From Pseudomonas floridensis (lineage in GTDB: Bacteria > Pseudomonadota > Gammaproteobacteria > Pseudomonadales > Pseudomonadaceae), in the NCBI RefSeq assembly GCF_002087235.1, contig NZ_MUIO01000100.1, forward strand, positions 1 through 40,364: a stretch of DNA of 40,364 nt, in the 5' to 3' direction. Positions within the stretch are counted from its first letter, which is position 1. Each line of letters starts with the position of its first letter. Below the pieces are notes generated by a model, which was not told the origin of the DNA, ran no database searches, and worked only from the letters and a program-made list of their open reading frames with translations. Position numbers and translations under genes: made by a program. Shown here in pieces: positions 1 through 8,221 of the stretch.

Positions 1-116
1 TTGATCAAAGACACAAGCGAGTTTGCTCGCGAAAGCTGCCTTTCAGACGCGGCACGTTTTGCAGGTTTACCGACATATGCGCGCAAGCTCACTGTCACCT
101 GGGTCGTCACGACGAC
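1..116. other. left edge, no gene seen
   Basis: No supported gene lies left of the TraX-family stop codon. A short dyad, GCGAGTTTGCTCGC at about 18-31 followed by GAAAG, resembles a degenerate member of the REP palindromes found elsewhere in the window. The gene that would continue to the left is outside the window. Confidence 0.4.
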
Positions 117-863
117 TCAAAGCACCTGCAACACTTCACGCAACACCAGCAACGTCAGAAAATGCAGCGGGTAGATCGCGTACGCCCAACGTCGCATCGG
201 CAGTACCTTGAAGCGCGGCTTGGTGCGCAGCAACGCAAGACCCAGCAGCGGCGCGATCAGACAAGCGATCAACGACCCGATGGAAATCGGATCCCCCCAC
301 GCCGCACCGGCAAACATCTCGGGCCAGGCATTGCCCGCCAGGCAGAACACTGCCGGAAAAACCGCATAACCGAGCGACCTGTTCAGCACCCAGAGAAACA
401 CCAGCGGCAACAACACGCCCGCGATGCCGAACATCAGATATTTCTGAAACATCAGCCCCAGCAGCAACGCGACAATCGCCATCACCCGCGTTACAGGGGT
501 TCGATGCTGCCAGCCCTGAGTGATCAGCAAGCCCAATAGCAAGGTCGGCATTACGTTCAGCACCCCCGCATCCAGCATGAACAGCCGATAAGGGATCTCC
601 GACAGCACCGCGAAGGCCAACAGCCAGACGAGATAGCGCCAGTGCACACGTGGGGCAGTCAACGCGGCGCTGCGTCGTGAAAGATTGGTCGCGATGGCCA
701 GACAGAAAAAGGGGAACGCAAAGCGGCCCGGCACATACAGTTCGTTCACCGACCAGCCCACGTACCGCAGGTGGTCGAGCACCATGCTCAATATCGCCAG
801 CCACTTGAGCAGGTCCAGCGCCTTGTTGCGTCCCGGCAGAAAAGGCGGGTTGGAAAGGTCCAT
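117..863 (-). CDS. TraX family membrane protein
   Basis: Predicted integral membrane protein of 248 residues. It is rich in hydrophobic helices throughout, with an N-terminal ALDLLKWLAILSMVLDHLRY segment typical of the TraX/acyltransferase-3-like membrane family. F-plasmid TraX acetylates pilin, but chromosomal Pseudomonas homologues have no assigned substrate, so no reaction is claimed. I chose the start at 863 because GGGAG lies 4 bases upstream. An in-frame ATG at 941 would add 26 polar residues before the first helix and run almost up to the divergent ltaE start. It is divergent from ltaE. A hypothetical gene sits in the comparable place beside the threonine aldolase gene in other pseudomonads, so it may be a passenger of the glycine cluster. 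Confidence 0.8.
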   Translation of the reverse strand: MDLSNPPFLPGRNKALDLLKWLAILSMVLDHLRYVGWSVNELYVPGRFAFPFFCLAIATNLSRRSAALTAPRVHWRYLVWLLAFAVLSEIPYRLFMLDAGVLNVMPTLLLGLLITQGWQHRTPVTRVMAIVALLLGLMFQKYLMFGIAGVLLPLVFLWVLNRSLGYAVFPAVFCLAGNAWPEMFAGAAWGDPISIGSLIACLIAPLLGLALLRTKPRFKVLPMRRWAYAIYPLHFLTLLVLREVLQVL

Positions 864-961
864 ATCACTCCCGAACAGGTCAGCGTGTTTCGCAGGCAAT
901 ACATGACCGCGCCACCGGTTTTTCGATACAGTGGGCGCCATAAGCCCACAAGGAATCGGCC

Positions 962-2002
962 ATGACAGACCAAAGCCAACAGTTCGCCAGCGACAACTAT
1001 TCCGGTATCTGCCCAGAAGCCTGGGCAGCCATGGAGCAGGCGAACAAGGGTCATCAGCGTGCCTACGGCGACGATCAATGGACTGCGCGAGCGTCGGATG
1101 ATTTCCGGCGTTTGTTCGAAACCGACTGCGAAGTGTTCTTTGCCTTCAACGGTACGGCGGCCAACTCGTTGGCGTTGTCATCGCTGTGCCAGAGTTACCA
1201 CAGTGTCATCTGTTCGGAAACCGCCCACGTCGAAACCGATGAGTGCGGCGCACCGGAATTCTTCTCCAACGGCTCCAAGCTGCTGACCGCCCGCAGTGCA
1301 GGCGGCAAGCTGACGCCGGAATCGATCCGCGAAGTGGCGCTCAAGCGTCAGGACATTCATTACCCCAAACCTCGCGTCGTGACCCTGACCCAGGCCACGG
1401 AAGTGGGCGGCGTCTACCAGCCCGACGAGTTGAAGGCGATCAGCGCTACCTGCAAGGAGCTGGGCCTGCACCTGCACATGGACGGTGCGCGTTTCTCCAA
1501 TGCCTGCGCGTTTCTGGAATGTTCGCCCGCCGAGCTGACCTGGAAGTCGGGCGTCGATGTGCTGTGCTTCGGCGGCACTAAAAACGGCATGGCGGTGGGC
1601 GAGGCGATTCTGTTCTTCAACCATGACCTGGCCGAAGACTTCGACTATCGCTGCAAGCAGGCCGGGCAACTGGCTTCGAAGATGCGCTTTCTGTCAGCGC
1701 CGTGGGTCGGTCTGCTGGAAAACGACGCCTGGCTCAAACATGCCCGCCACGCCAATCACTGCGCCCAGCTGCTGGCCGATCTGGTCAAAGACATCCCGGG
1801 TGTGGAACTGATGTTTCCGGTGCAGGCCAACGGCGTGTTCCTGCAACTGTCAGAAGCGGCGATTGCGGCACTGACCGCCAGAGGCTGGCGTTTCTACACC
1901 TTCATCGGCAACGGCGGCGCACGCTTCATGTGCTCGTGGGACACCGAAGAAGACCGTGTCCGCGAGCTGGCCGCCGATATCCGGCAGGTGATGCAGGGCT
2001 GA
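962..2002 (+). CDS. ltaE: low-specificity L-threonine aldolase
   Basis: Fold-type I PLP enzyme of 346 residues, the usual size for Pseudomonas threonine aldolases. It cleaves L-threonine or L-allo-threonine to glycine and acetaldehyde in the cytoplasm, or runs in reverse. The PLP-binding lysine is Lys207 in CFGGTKNG. The HMDGAR segment supplies the aspartate that pairs with the pyridine nitrogen. An AAGGAA ribosome site lies 6 bases before ATG. It is convergent with gbcB, with only 21 bases between the two stop codons. Its place beside the betaine genes matches P. aeruginosa, where glycine is the end product of betaine demethylation, so the inferred role is interconversion of glycine and threonine during growth on betaine. 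Confidence 0.93.
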   Translation: MTDQSQQFASDNYSGICPEAWAAMEQANKGHQRAYGDDQWTARASDDFRRLFETDCEVFFAFNGTAANSLALSSLCQSYHSVICSETAHVETDECGAPEFFSNGSKLLTARSAGGKLTPESIREVALKRQDIHYPKPRVVTLTQATEVGGVYQPDELKAISATCKELGLHLHMDGARFSNACAFLECSPAELTWKSGVDVLCFGGTKNGMAVGEAILFFNHDLAEDFDYRCKQAGQLASKMRFLSAPWVGLLENDAWLKHARHANHCAQLLADLVKDIPGVELMFPVQANGVFLQLSEAAIAALTARGWRFYTFIGNGGARFMCSWDTEEDRVRELAADIRQVMQG

Positions 2003-2023
2003 CCTGCGTCACCCACGCGAGGC

Positions 2024-3124
2024 TCAATACTCGATTCGCACGTCCCCTTTCGGCACGCTGCAGCAGGACAGGATGTAGCCTTCTGCAACGTCGTCGTCGG
2101 TGATGCCGCCATTGTGCTCCATTTCCACTTCGCCGCTGAGTTTCATCACCTTGCAGGTGCCACAGATGCCCATGCCGCAGGCCTTGGGGATCATCAGGCC
2201 CAGCTTGGCCGCGGCGGCGTGGACGGTTTCGCCCGGCCCCACGCGAATGCTCTTGCCGGTGTCGGTGAACTCCACCTGATGCAGATCGGCAATGTCGATG
2301 TCCGGCGCATCGGCGGCGATCTCGGCCTGTTCGACCGCGTCGGCGCGGGCTTCGGGCGGCGTCGCACCGAACGACTCCTCGTGGTACTGCGCCATGTTGA
2401 AGCCGTTTTCCTGCAACAGGCGTTTGACCGCGGTCATGTACGGTGTCGGGCCGCAGCAGAACACCTCGCGGTCCATGAAATCCGGCGCCATCAGCTCGAG
2501 CATTTTCTGGTTCAGGTAACCGCGATACCCGGCCCATGGCTCGCCCAGCCCGTGCTTTTCGCAGACCAGGTGCAGGCTGAAGTTGTCGATCCGCGACGCC
2601 ATGTGTTCCAGCTCGCGGTGATAGATGATGTCTTTTGGCGAACGGGCGCTGTGCACGAACACCATGTCGACGTTGGCATTGGTGTCATAGAACCAGCGTG
2701 CCATCGACATCACTGGCGTAATGCCGACGCCGCCGCTGAGGTAGAGAATCTTCGGGTTCGGAAAATCGATGGCGTTGAACAGGCCGACCGGCCCGTGCAC
2801 CGCCAGCTCCTGACCTTCATGCAGCGTATCGTGCAGGTAATTGGACACCTTGCCGCCCGGCACGCGCTTGACGGTAATCGAAAAACTGTAAGGCACTGAC
2901 GGCGAGCTGGAGATGGTGTAAGAGCGCATGATCGGCACACCGTCGATTTCCAGCTCAAGGGTCACGAACTGCCCGGGCTTGAAAAAGAACAGGATCGGCT
3001 GGTCGGCCATGAAGCAGAACGTGCGCACATCCCAGGTTTCCTGGATGACTTTGACGACTCGAACCAGGTGACGCCCGTTGGCCCATGTCTGGGTCGTGAC
3101 CGGGCTGAGGAAACTTTGGGACAT
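2024..3124 (-). CDS. gbcB: glycine betaine demethylase, reductase subunit GbcB
   Basis: Electron-transfer partner of the Rieske oxygenase GbcA, 366 residues. It passes NAD(P)H electrons through flavin and a plant-type [2Fe-2S] centre. Domains in order: a flavin-binding barrel with the RSYTISSSPS flavin motif near residues 65-75, an NAD-binding domain with LSGGVGITPVMSM, and a C-terminal ferredoxin domain. The cluster ligands are visible as C316-x4-C321-x2-C324-x29-C354. A GGAG site lies 8 bases before the start. It is divergent from gbcA across a shared 310-base region, the arrangement known in P. aeruginosa, where the AraC-family activator GbdR induces both. No gbdR gene is present in this window. 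Confidence 0.93.
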   Translation of the reverse strand: MSQSFLSPVTTQTWANGRHLVRVVKVIQETWDVRTFCFMADQPILFFFKPGQFVTLELEIDGVPIMRSYTISSSPSVPYSFSITVKRVPGGKVSNYLHDTLHEGQELAVHGPVGLFNAIDFPNPKILYLSGGVGITPVMSMARWFYDTNANVDMVFVHSARSPKDIIYHRELEHMASRIDNFSLHLVCEKHGLGEPWAGYRGYLNQKMLELMAPDFMDREVFCCGPTPYMTAVKRLLQENGFNMAQYHEESFGATPPEARADAVEQAEIAADAPDIDIADLHQVEFTDTGKSIRVGPGETVHAAAAKLGLMIPKACGMGICGTCKVMKLSGEVEMEHNGGITDDDVAEGYILSCCSVPKGDVRIEY

Positions 3125-3434
3125 ACATGATCTCCACGGCCGACTGTCGGCCTCTTATGCTGCGGATTCTGCTCAACGCACGACACGGCCACTTATCCAT
3201 CAACGACATTCACGTACTTACGGCGACCAGCCCCAAGGGACAAGGGCTTTCGCGTCGGGAACGGATTCGGCCATGTCGCCCATGGATAAGGTTCGCTCCG
3301 CGCCCGCCTCCACACTCGCCACTAAAGGTAATCAAGCATGGATGACGCATCGGTCGCCCTGCGTGCAACGCGACAACAACCGTATCAGCCACATTCGCAG
3401 GCCGCCAACGACGCGGTCATGAGGGATTTTAACG
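3125..3434. promoter_or_regulatory. gbcB/gbcA divergent control region
   Basis: Shared upstream region of the divergent gbcB and gbcA genes, with no gene of its own. Visible signals are a compact 7+1+7 dyad, GGCCGAC-T-GTCGGCC at 3138-3152 in the gbcB leader; three GTCGCC hexamers (3222-3227 on the minus strand, 3275-3280 and 3353-3358 on the plus strand); and CGACAA at 3371-3376. Family knowledge says GbdR activates these genes in P. aeruginosa. Which of these elements, if any, is the GbdR site cannot be decided by eye. Confidence 0.5.
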
Positions 3435-4733
3435 ATGGACGTCACCGCAACCTTGAGCCTGGGCGACCCGCTGGAACCTGCACGCAAGGCCACTGCCGAG
3501 ATGCTGCAGAATCGTGAGCGCACGTATTCGTTGCCGCAGCCTTTCTACAGTGATGATCGGCTGTTCGAAATCGACATGCAGGAGATTTTCCAGAAGGAGT
3601 GGCTGATTGCGGGGATGACCTGTGAAATCCCGGCCAAGGGCAACTACCTGACGCTGCAGATCGGCAAGAACCCGATTCTGGTGGTACGCGGCCCGGACGG
3701 CGTGGTCAATGCCTTTCACAACGTGTGCCGCCATCGCGGCTCACGCCTGTGCACCGCAGAGAAAGGCAAGGTGGCCAAACTGGTCTGTCACTATCACCAG
3801 TGGACCTACGAACTGGACGGTCGCCTGCTGTACGCCGGCACGGAAATGGGCGACGACTTCGACATGAAGCAGTTCGGCCTTAAGCCTGTGAACGTGAAAA
3901 CCGCAGGCGGTTACATCTTCATCAGCCTGGCGGAGAACCCGCCGGCCATCGACGAGTTCCTGTCGACATTGCGTCATTACATGGAACCCTACGACATGGA
4001 GAACACCAAGGTGGCGGTGCAAACCACCTTGATGGAAAAGGCCAACTGGAAGCTGGTCCTCGAAAACAACCGCGAGTGCTACCACTGCAACGCCTCGCAC
4101 CCCGAACTGCTCAAGACCCTGCTGGAATGGGACGACGTCACCGACCCGCGCGCCGATCAGGCCTTCAAGGATCACGTGGCCGCCTCCGCCGCCGCGTGGG
4201 AAGCCGAGAAGATCCCCTACGCTCATGCCAGCTTCGGTCTGCGTAACCGAATCGTGCGCATGCCGCTGCTCAAAGGCACCGTGTCGATGACCCTGGACGG
4301 TAAGGTCGGCTGCAAGAAGCTGATGGGCCGCATCCAGAACCCGGACCTGGGCTCGATGCGCATCCTTCACCTGCCGCATTCGTGGAACCACTGCATGGGC
4401 GATCACATCATCGTGTTCACCGTGTGGCCGATCAGCGCGCAGGAAACCATGGTCACCACCAAATGGATCGTGCACAAGGACGCGGTGGAAGGCGTGGATT
4501 ACGACGTGGAGCGCATGCGTCAGGTCTGGGATGCCACCAACGATCAGGACCGTCGTCTGGCCGAGGAAAACCAGCGCGGCATCAACTCAACCGCTTATCA
4601 GCCAGGCCCTTACTCCAAGACCTACGAGTTCGGCGTGGTCAACTTCGTCGATTGGTACAGCTCGCGTATGCTGGAGAACCTGGGCGCCGAACCTGCGCCC
4701 TATTTGAAAGGCGTGGCGGTGAATCACGAATGA
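3435..4733 (+). CDS. gbcA: glycine betaine demethylase, Rieske oxygenase subunit GbcA
   Basis: Oxygenase component, 432 residues, that removes one methyl group of glycine betaine to give dimethylglycine and formaldehyde. The N-terminal Rieske [2Fe-2S] domain shows C98-x-H100 and C118-x2-H121. The C-terminal catalytic domain carries the mononuclear iron motif in NNRECYHCNASH, with two histidines four residues apart, preceded by the acidic bridge region. Length fits the GbcA/stachydrine demethylase group of ring-hydroxylating-type oxygenases. A GAGGGA ribosome site precedes the ATG. It receives electrons from GbcB, encoded divergently. Stachydrine or carnitine-like substrates are possible alternatives, but the gbcB and ltaE neighbours favour betaine. 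Confidence 0.93.
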   Translation: MDVTATLSLGDPLEPARKATAEMLQNRERTYSLPQPFYSDDRLFEIDMQEIFQKEWLIAGMTCEIPAKGNYLTLQIGKNPILVVRGPDGVVNAFHNVCRHRGSRLCTAEKGKVAKLVCHYHQWTYELDGRLLYAGTEMGDDFDMKQFGLKPVNVKTAGGYIFISLAENPPAIDEFLSTLRHYMEPYDMENTKVAVQTTLMEKANWKLVLENNRECYHCNASHPELLKTLLEWDDVTDPRADQAFKDHVAASAAAWEAEKIPYAHASFGLRNRIVRMPLLKGTVSMTLDGKVGCKKLMGRIQNPDLGSMRILHLPHSWNHCMGDHIIVFTVWPISAQETMVTTKWIVHKDAVEGVDYDVERMRQVWDATNDQDRRLAEENQRGINSTAYQPGPYSKTYEFGVVNFVDWYSSRMLENLGAEPAPYLKGVAVNHE

Positions 4734-4749
4734 GTGCATAGGGCACTTA

Positions 4750-4787
4750 CCCGGCGACGTTCACTACAACTTCTGAGCGTCGCCGGG
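4750..4787 (+). terminator. hairpin after gbcA
   Basis: Perfect 10-base inverted repeat CCCGGCGACG / CGTCGCCGGG (4750-4759 and 4778-4787) with an 18-base loop, starting 16 bases after the gbcA stop. No T-run follows, so it may act as a transcript-stabilising or Rho-assisted end rather than a classical intrinsic terminator. Confidence 0.45.
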
Positions 4788-5059
4788 GATTGCGATAAGC
4801 ATCAGGCAAATCAGAACTACGCGTTAACACCTTTTGCACAGTGGTATGACCCGCGATTAACTCATCCATATTCCTTTCTACTTTAAAGATGCTGGCAACC
4901 GTATCGGCCACTCGTCGCTGAGCCATCAAAAAGCATGTTGCGCCTCTCCCTCCGGCATACTCCCTCGAAATACCCACTAAGCTTAATGGACGTTTCCAAC
5001 GGAATGGAAACCCGACGGCCCATTGCTGTCGCCACTGGATCAATAAATGGATCGCAACC
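4788..5059 (+). promoter_or_regulatory. upstream region of the chitinase gene
   Basis: Noncoding stretch between the gbcA hairpin and the chitinase start. It is less GC-rich than its neighbours. It contains a dyad GTTTCCA-N6-TGGAAAC (4992-4998 and 5005-5011), about 50 bases before the chitinase ATG, which is a candidate operator. No convincing -35/-10 pair was fixed, and antisense frames here look like shadows. Confidence 0.35.
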
Positions 5060-5731
5060 ATGTTTACCACTCGCCTGTTTAAAAGCCATATAACAAAATA
5101 TATCAACCGTCATAGAAAGTCCGCCGCAGATGCAGCCTCTGACATGCCCGATATCCAGGGCAAGAATATTCTGATGGGCTTCTGGCATAACTGGGGTTCT
5201 GAACCGGGTCAGGGTTACCAACAAGGGATGTTCAAAGAACTGGCCCTGAGCGATATTCCAAAAGCGTACAACGTCGTGGCGGTGGCCTTCATGAAAGGCA
5301 GCGGCATTCCGACCTTCAAACCTTACAAAGGCACCGATGCAGATTTCCGGGCCCAAGTCGCTCAATTGAACGCACAGGGCCGCGCGGTACTGATTTCGCT
5401 GGGCGGGGCGGATGCGCACATCGAGCTCACTGCGGGTCAGGAAACAGCGCTGGCCGCCGAGATATGCAGGCTGGTTGAATCGTACGGTTTCGATGGACTG
5501 GATATTGACCTGGAACAATCGGCCATCACGGCTGCCGATAATGCGACGGTCTTGCCCGCCGCGTTGAAACTGGTCCGCGAACATTACAAAGCCGAAGGCA
5601 AACATTTCATTATCAGTATGGCACCCGAGTTTCCTTATCTCAGGGAGAACGGTCCTTACCTGAAGTATATTTCGGCGCTGCAAGACGAGTACGACTTCAT
5701 TGCGCCACAGTATTATAACCAAGGGGGTTGA
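5060..5731 (+). pseudogene. GH18 chitinase, 5' part, ends at a frameshift
   Basis: First half of a family 18 glycosyl hydrolase, 223 residues before a premature TGA. It begins the TIM barrel at KNILMGFWHNWG and has the catalytic signature DGLDIDLE, whose last Glu is the proton donor, near residue 153. It stops inside the barrel after DFIAPQYYNQGG. Family members continue with a DGxW-like segment, which is found in the next frame, so this and the following entry are one gene of about 580 residues. The shift lies in the run GGGGGTT at 5723-5729, where one extra T (or G) would explain it. The 28 residues before MPDIQG do not form a signal peptide. Alone, this fragment lacks the barrel's C-terminal strands and should be inactive. 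Confidence 0.85.
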
Positions 5732-6809
5732 TGGCACATGGGTTGATGAGCTAGAACTGTGGATTCCTCAAAATGATGATGGTTTTAAAGAAGAGTTTCT
5801 TTATTACCTCACCGACAGCCTGATCAATGGCACGCGTGGGTTTTCCAGCATTCCAGCCAATCGTCTCGCCATCGGCCTGCCTACTAACAATGATGCAGCT
5901 GCCACGGGTTACGTTATTGATGCGGGCGATGTCAACCGCGCACTGGAATCGCTTAAATCCGACGGAAACCCGATTCGTGGCCTGATGACCTGGTCCATCA
6001 ACTGGGATGACGGGAAAGACAAGAACGGCACCCCTTACAACTGGGAATTCGTCACACGCTATGGATACCTCACCGAAGGTGAACCGCCAGTGCCGGACAA
6101 ACCGACCGTACCCAAGCATCTGGCTTCGTCCGAACAGACCAGCACATCGGTGACGCTCACCTGGTCGCTGTCGACAGGCCCGTTGCCAGTGCTCCAGTAT
6201 GTGCTCCATCGAAATGGCGCGGCATTGGAGCAACCGGTGAGCCATCCCCCTTTCACAGACAGCGGGCTTGAACCTGGCTCTACTTACACATACCGGATCA
6301 AGGCGATCGATACGGCGGGCAATGCTTCCGAACTGTCTGCAGAACTGCGTGTAAGTACACAGGCAGAAGGCGGGGAAGGTGAAGATCTGACGCCCCCTCG
6401 TAATCTGCGCGCTACCGCCGTCACGGCCGGCAGCGTTTCGCTCGCCTGGGACCCGTCTATCGGTTCCGAAATCAGCACGTATCATGTGTATCGTGACGGC
6501 GATGAGGCGGGCACTACCGACTCCCCAGCGACAACCTATACCGATGCGGCAGACGTGCAACCCGACACAGCCTATGAATACTTTGTCGCGGCTCAGGATG
6601 CTACTGGACAGTTTTCCCAGATCAGTGACGTGCTGGAAGTGGTGACTGAAGAAGAAGGCGGCAGCGCAGCGGAATGGGCAGCGCATGTTCACTATGACAA
6701 GGGCGATAACGTGAGTTATCAGCAAGCGGCTTATGAATGCACGCACGCCCACGCATCCGAAGAAAGCTGGACACCCGACAGGGCAACCGGATTGTGGAGC
6801 CGTGCTTAA
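5700..6809 (+). pseudogene. GH18 chitinase, 3' part with FN3 domains and chitin-binding module
   Basis: Continuation of the chitinase in the +1 frame; homologous residues begin at about 5729 with DGTWVDELELW. It holds the rest of the TIM barrel, including the late strand GLMTWSINWDDG near residues 96-107, whose Trp lines the chitin cleft. Two fibronectin type III domains follow, about 132-221 and 230-318 in this frame. The C-terminus, about 325-369, is a CBM5/12-type chitin-binding module with WAAHVHYDKGDNVSY and ESWTPD. This order is common in bacterial ChiC-type chitinases that degrade chitin outside the cell. The frame has no ribosome site of its own, so separate translation is unlikely. 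Intact downstream domains argue for a recent mutation or a base-calling error. Confidence 0.85.
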
Positions 6810-6832
6810 GGCAGGCCGTAGATATACGGGGA

Positions 6833-6879
6833 AATGACTTATCCACAGCACGATGCGCTAACGGCATGGATAAGTCATT
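6833..6879. repeat. inverted repeat after the chitinase gene
   Basis: Perfect 13-base arms AATGACTTATCCA / TGGATAAGTCATT (6833-6845 and 6867-6879) with a 21-base loop, starting 24 bases after the chitinase stop. The left arm runs into an exact DnaA-box sequence TTATCCACA (6839-6847). There is no T-run. It could be a transcript end or part of the repeat element that follows. Confidence 0.5.
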
Positions 6880-7425
6880 CCGAAAGCCTCAAAACACGGT
6901 TAAAAATGGCGCTTCATTCTGGGCTCTTTTCCTGATCTGGCTGTACATTATTTGATCAAACCTCTGGAAGCCAGTCCTCACTTGACGTACAGACGGTCAC
7001 GAACATGTTATCCACAGAAGCGCCAACAGAGTTTGGGTACAACTTGATGTCGTGGAGTGCTTCACCTGTGGAAAACTGTCTTAACGACACGATTGAGTAG
7101 CTGTGACCTGGTTTCGAGCGACCAGCAAGCAGATTGATCATTTTTTGCACAAAAGACTGAAAACCTTTAATTTAAAGGCTTGCAAACGATCACGAACAAC
7201 TTGTCCACAGATACGCCAACAGAGATTGTGGGTAATCCCAATTCCAGGCGGTGGACAACCTGATGTTATTCACAGGTAAAAAACCAGCTAAAACCGTAAC
7301 TTAGCTGATCACTTTTTGACCGCACGCTTGTAAGGTCCGGTTTACAAGGGCTTTACCAAGGCGCGAACATGTTATCCACAGGCAGATGCACAGGGATTGT
7401 GCGTAACTGCCCGCCACGCTGTGGA
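6880..7425. repeat. degenerate tandem repeat rich in DnaA-box sequences
   Basis: Gene-free stretch of three diverged direct repeats starting near 6998, 7191 and 7362 (periods about 193 and 171 bases). Each begins with a form of CGAACATGTTATCCACAG. The first two are followed by CGCCAACAGAG. A TGATCA-like word precedes the first two units, and a TGATC plus T-run lies before the second and third. DnaA-box-like 9-mers are TTATCCACA at 7008-7016 and 7372-7380, TTATTCACA at 7266-7274, and one-mismatch forms at 7067-7075 (minus), 7201-7209 and 7420-7428 (minus). An AT-rich palindrome CCTTTAA-T-TTAAAGG sits at 7164-7178. No protein-coding frame looks real here. Confidence 0.6.
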
Positions 7426-8205
7426 TTAGCGCACTACGCCTTCTTCGATCAGCAATTTGAGGATCGCAGCAGCGCCCTCTTCCGGGCTAACGCCTTTGAG
7501 CACCTGCCCGCCGCCGCCACTGGCCTTGGCCGTTGCTGCCTTCATACGGTCGGCACCGCTTTTGGCTTTGATGACTTTTAGACGCTTGGGTCTGGACTTC
7601 GCGGGCTGCAGCGCCTGGTCTGTGAGTAAGTCGTCAACCACGACCTCGACCTCTTCGACGCCCAGCACACCGCGCTGCGCGGGTCCGTAGGCGCTTTGAC
7701 GCGGTTTGGGTGCGGCATTGTCTACCGTCGCGAGAAACGGCAGACGCACTTTCAAGCGACGACGCTGGCCCCGCGGTAGCGCCTGCAGAACGAGCGCCGA
7801 GCCCTCGTTCAGCGACTCAACCTCGGCAAGCCCGTTCACCATCGGCCAGCCGAGCCGTTCAGCGAGCAGGAATGGCAGCATGCCCGATCCTTCGCCGGTT
7901 TCGGCCTGGCTGCCGGTCAGCACCACTTGCGCGGCAGAATCGCGGATGTAGTCGGTCAGGGCGACCAGCGCATCGGCGCCCTGCGGTTGCTGGAGGACAT
8001 GCAGCTCGCTCAGTCCCATGCCCAGATAAGCCCGCAGTGCCGGCTCCTGGGCATCGCCCGCGTGCAGCACCTGCAAGTTATCCCCAGCCAGTTGCAAGCC
8101 GAGTTCGACCGCTCGCGCATCCTGCTCAGCACGGCGTGGCCGACCGGATGTCGGATGCGCGCCAACGGAGACCAGACTGATGATCTGCACGTCCGACTTA
8201 TCCAT
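7426..8205 (-). CDS. electron transfer flavoprotein beta subunit, dimethylglycine pathway
   Basis: ETF beta-type protein of 259 residues, the last gene of the dgc operon. With the alpha-like protein encoded just upstream it should form a dedicated ETF that takes electrons from dimethylglycine oxidation. The N-terminal nucleotide-binding fold (DVQIISLVSVGAHP) and the VVLTGSQAETGEGSGMLPF segment match the ETF beta core. The C-terminus is Lys/Gly-rich (residues about 205-240). I chose the start at 8205: AAGG sits 5 bases ahead, while the upstream alternative at 8247 would overlap the alpha gene. The gap to the alpha stop is 16 bases. It corresponds to PA5401 of P. aeruginosa by position. Confidence 0.85.
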   Translation of the reverse strand: MDKSDVQIISLVSVGAHPTSGRPRRAEQDARAVELGLQLAGDNLQVLHAGDAQEPALRAYLGMGLSELHVLQQPQGADALVALTDYIRDSAAQVVLTGSQAETGEGSGMLPFLLAERLGWPMVNGLAEVESLNEGSALVLQALPRGQRRRLKVRLPFLATVDNAAPKPRQSAYGPAQRGVLGVEEVEVVVDDLLTDQALQPAKSRPKRLKVIKAKSGADRMKAATAKASGGGGQVLKGVSPEEGAAAILKLLIEEGVVR

Positions 8206-8221
8206 CGACACCTTACTTTGA

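Noticed and set aside
5723..5731. Programmed frameshift like prfB in the chitinase gene
   Set aside because: The G-run before TGA is suggestive, but the GGT tRNA would not re-pair with GTT, and no chitinase is known to me to use recoding.
4883..5737. 284-codon frame antisense to the chitinase start
   Set aside because: No domain recognised and it covers conserved GH18 codons; the plus strand carries the catalytic motif.
6880..7425. Chromosomal origin oriC
   Set aside because: DnaA boxes are present, but dnaA, dnaN and rpmH are absent and the units are degenerate tandem repeats, so origin function is not supported.
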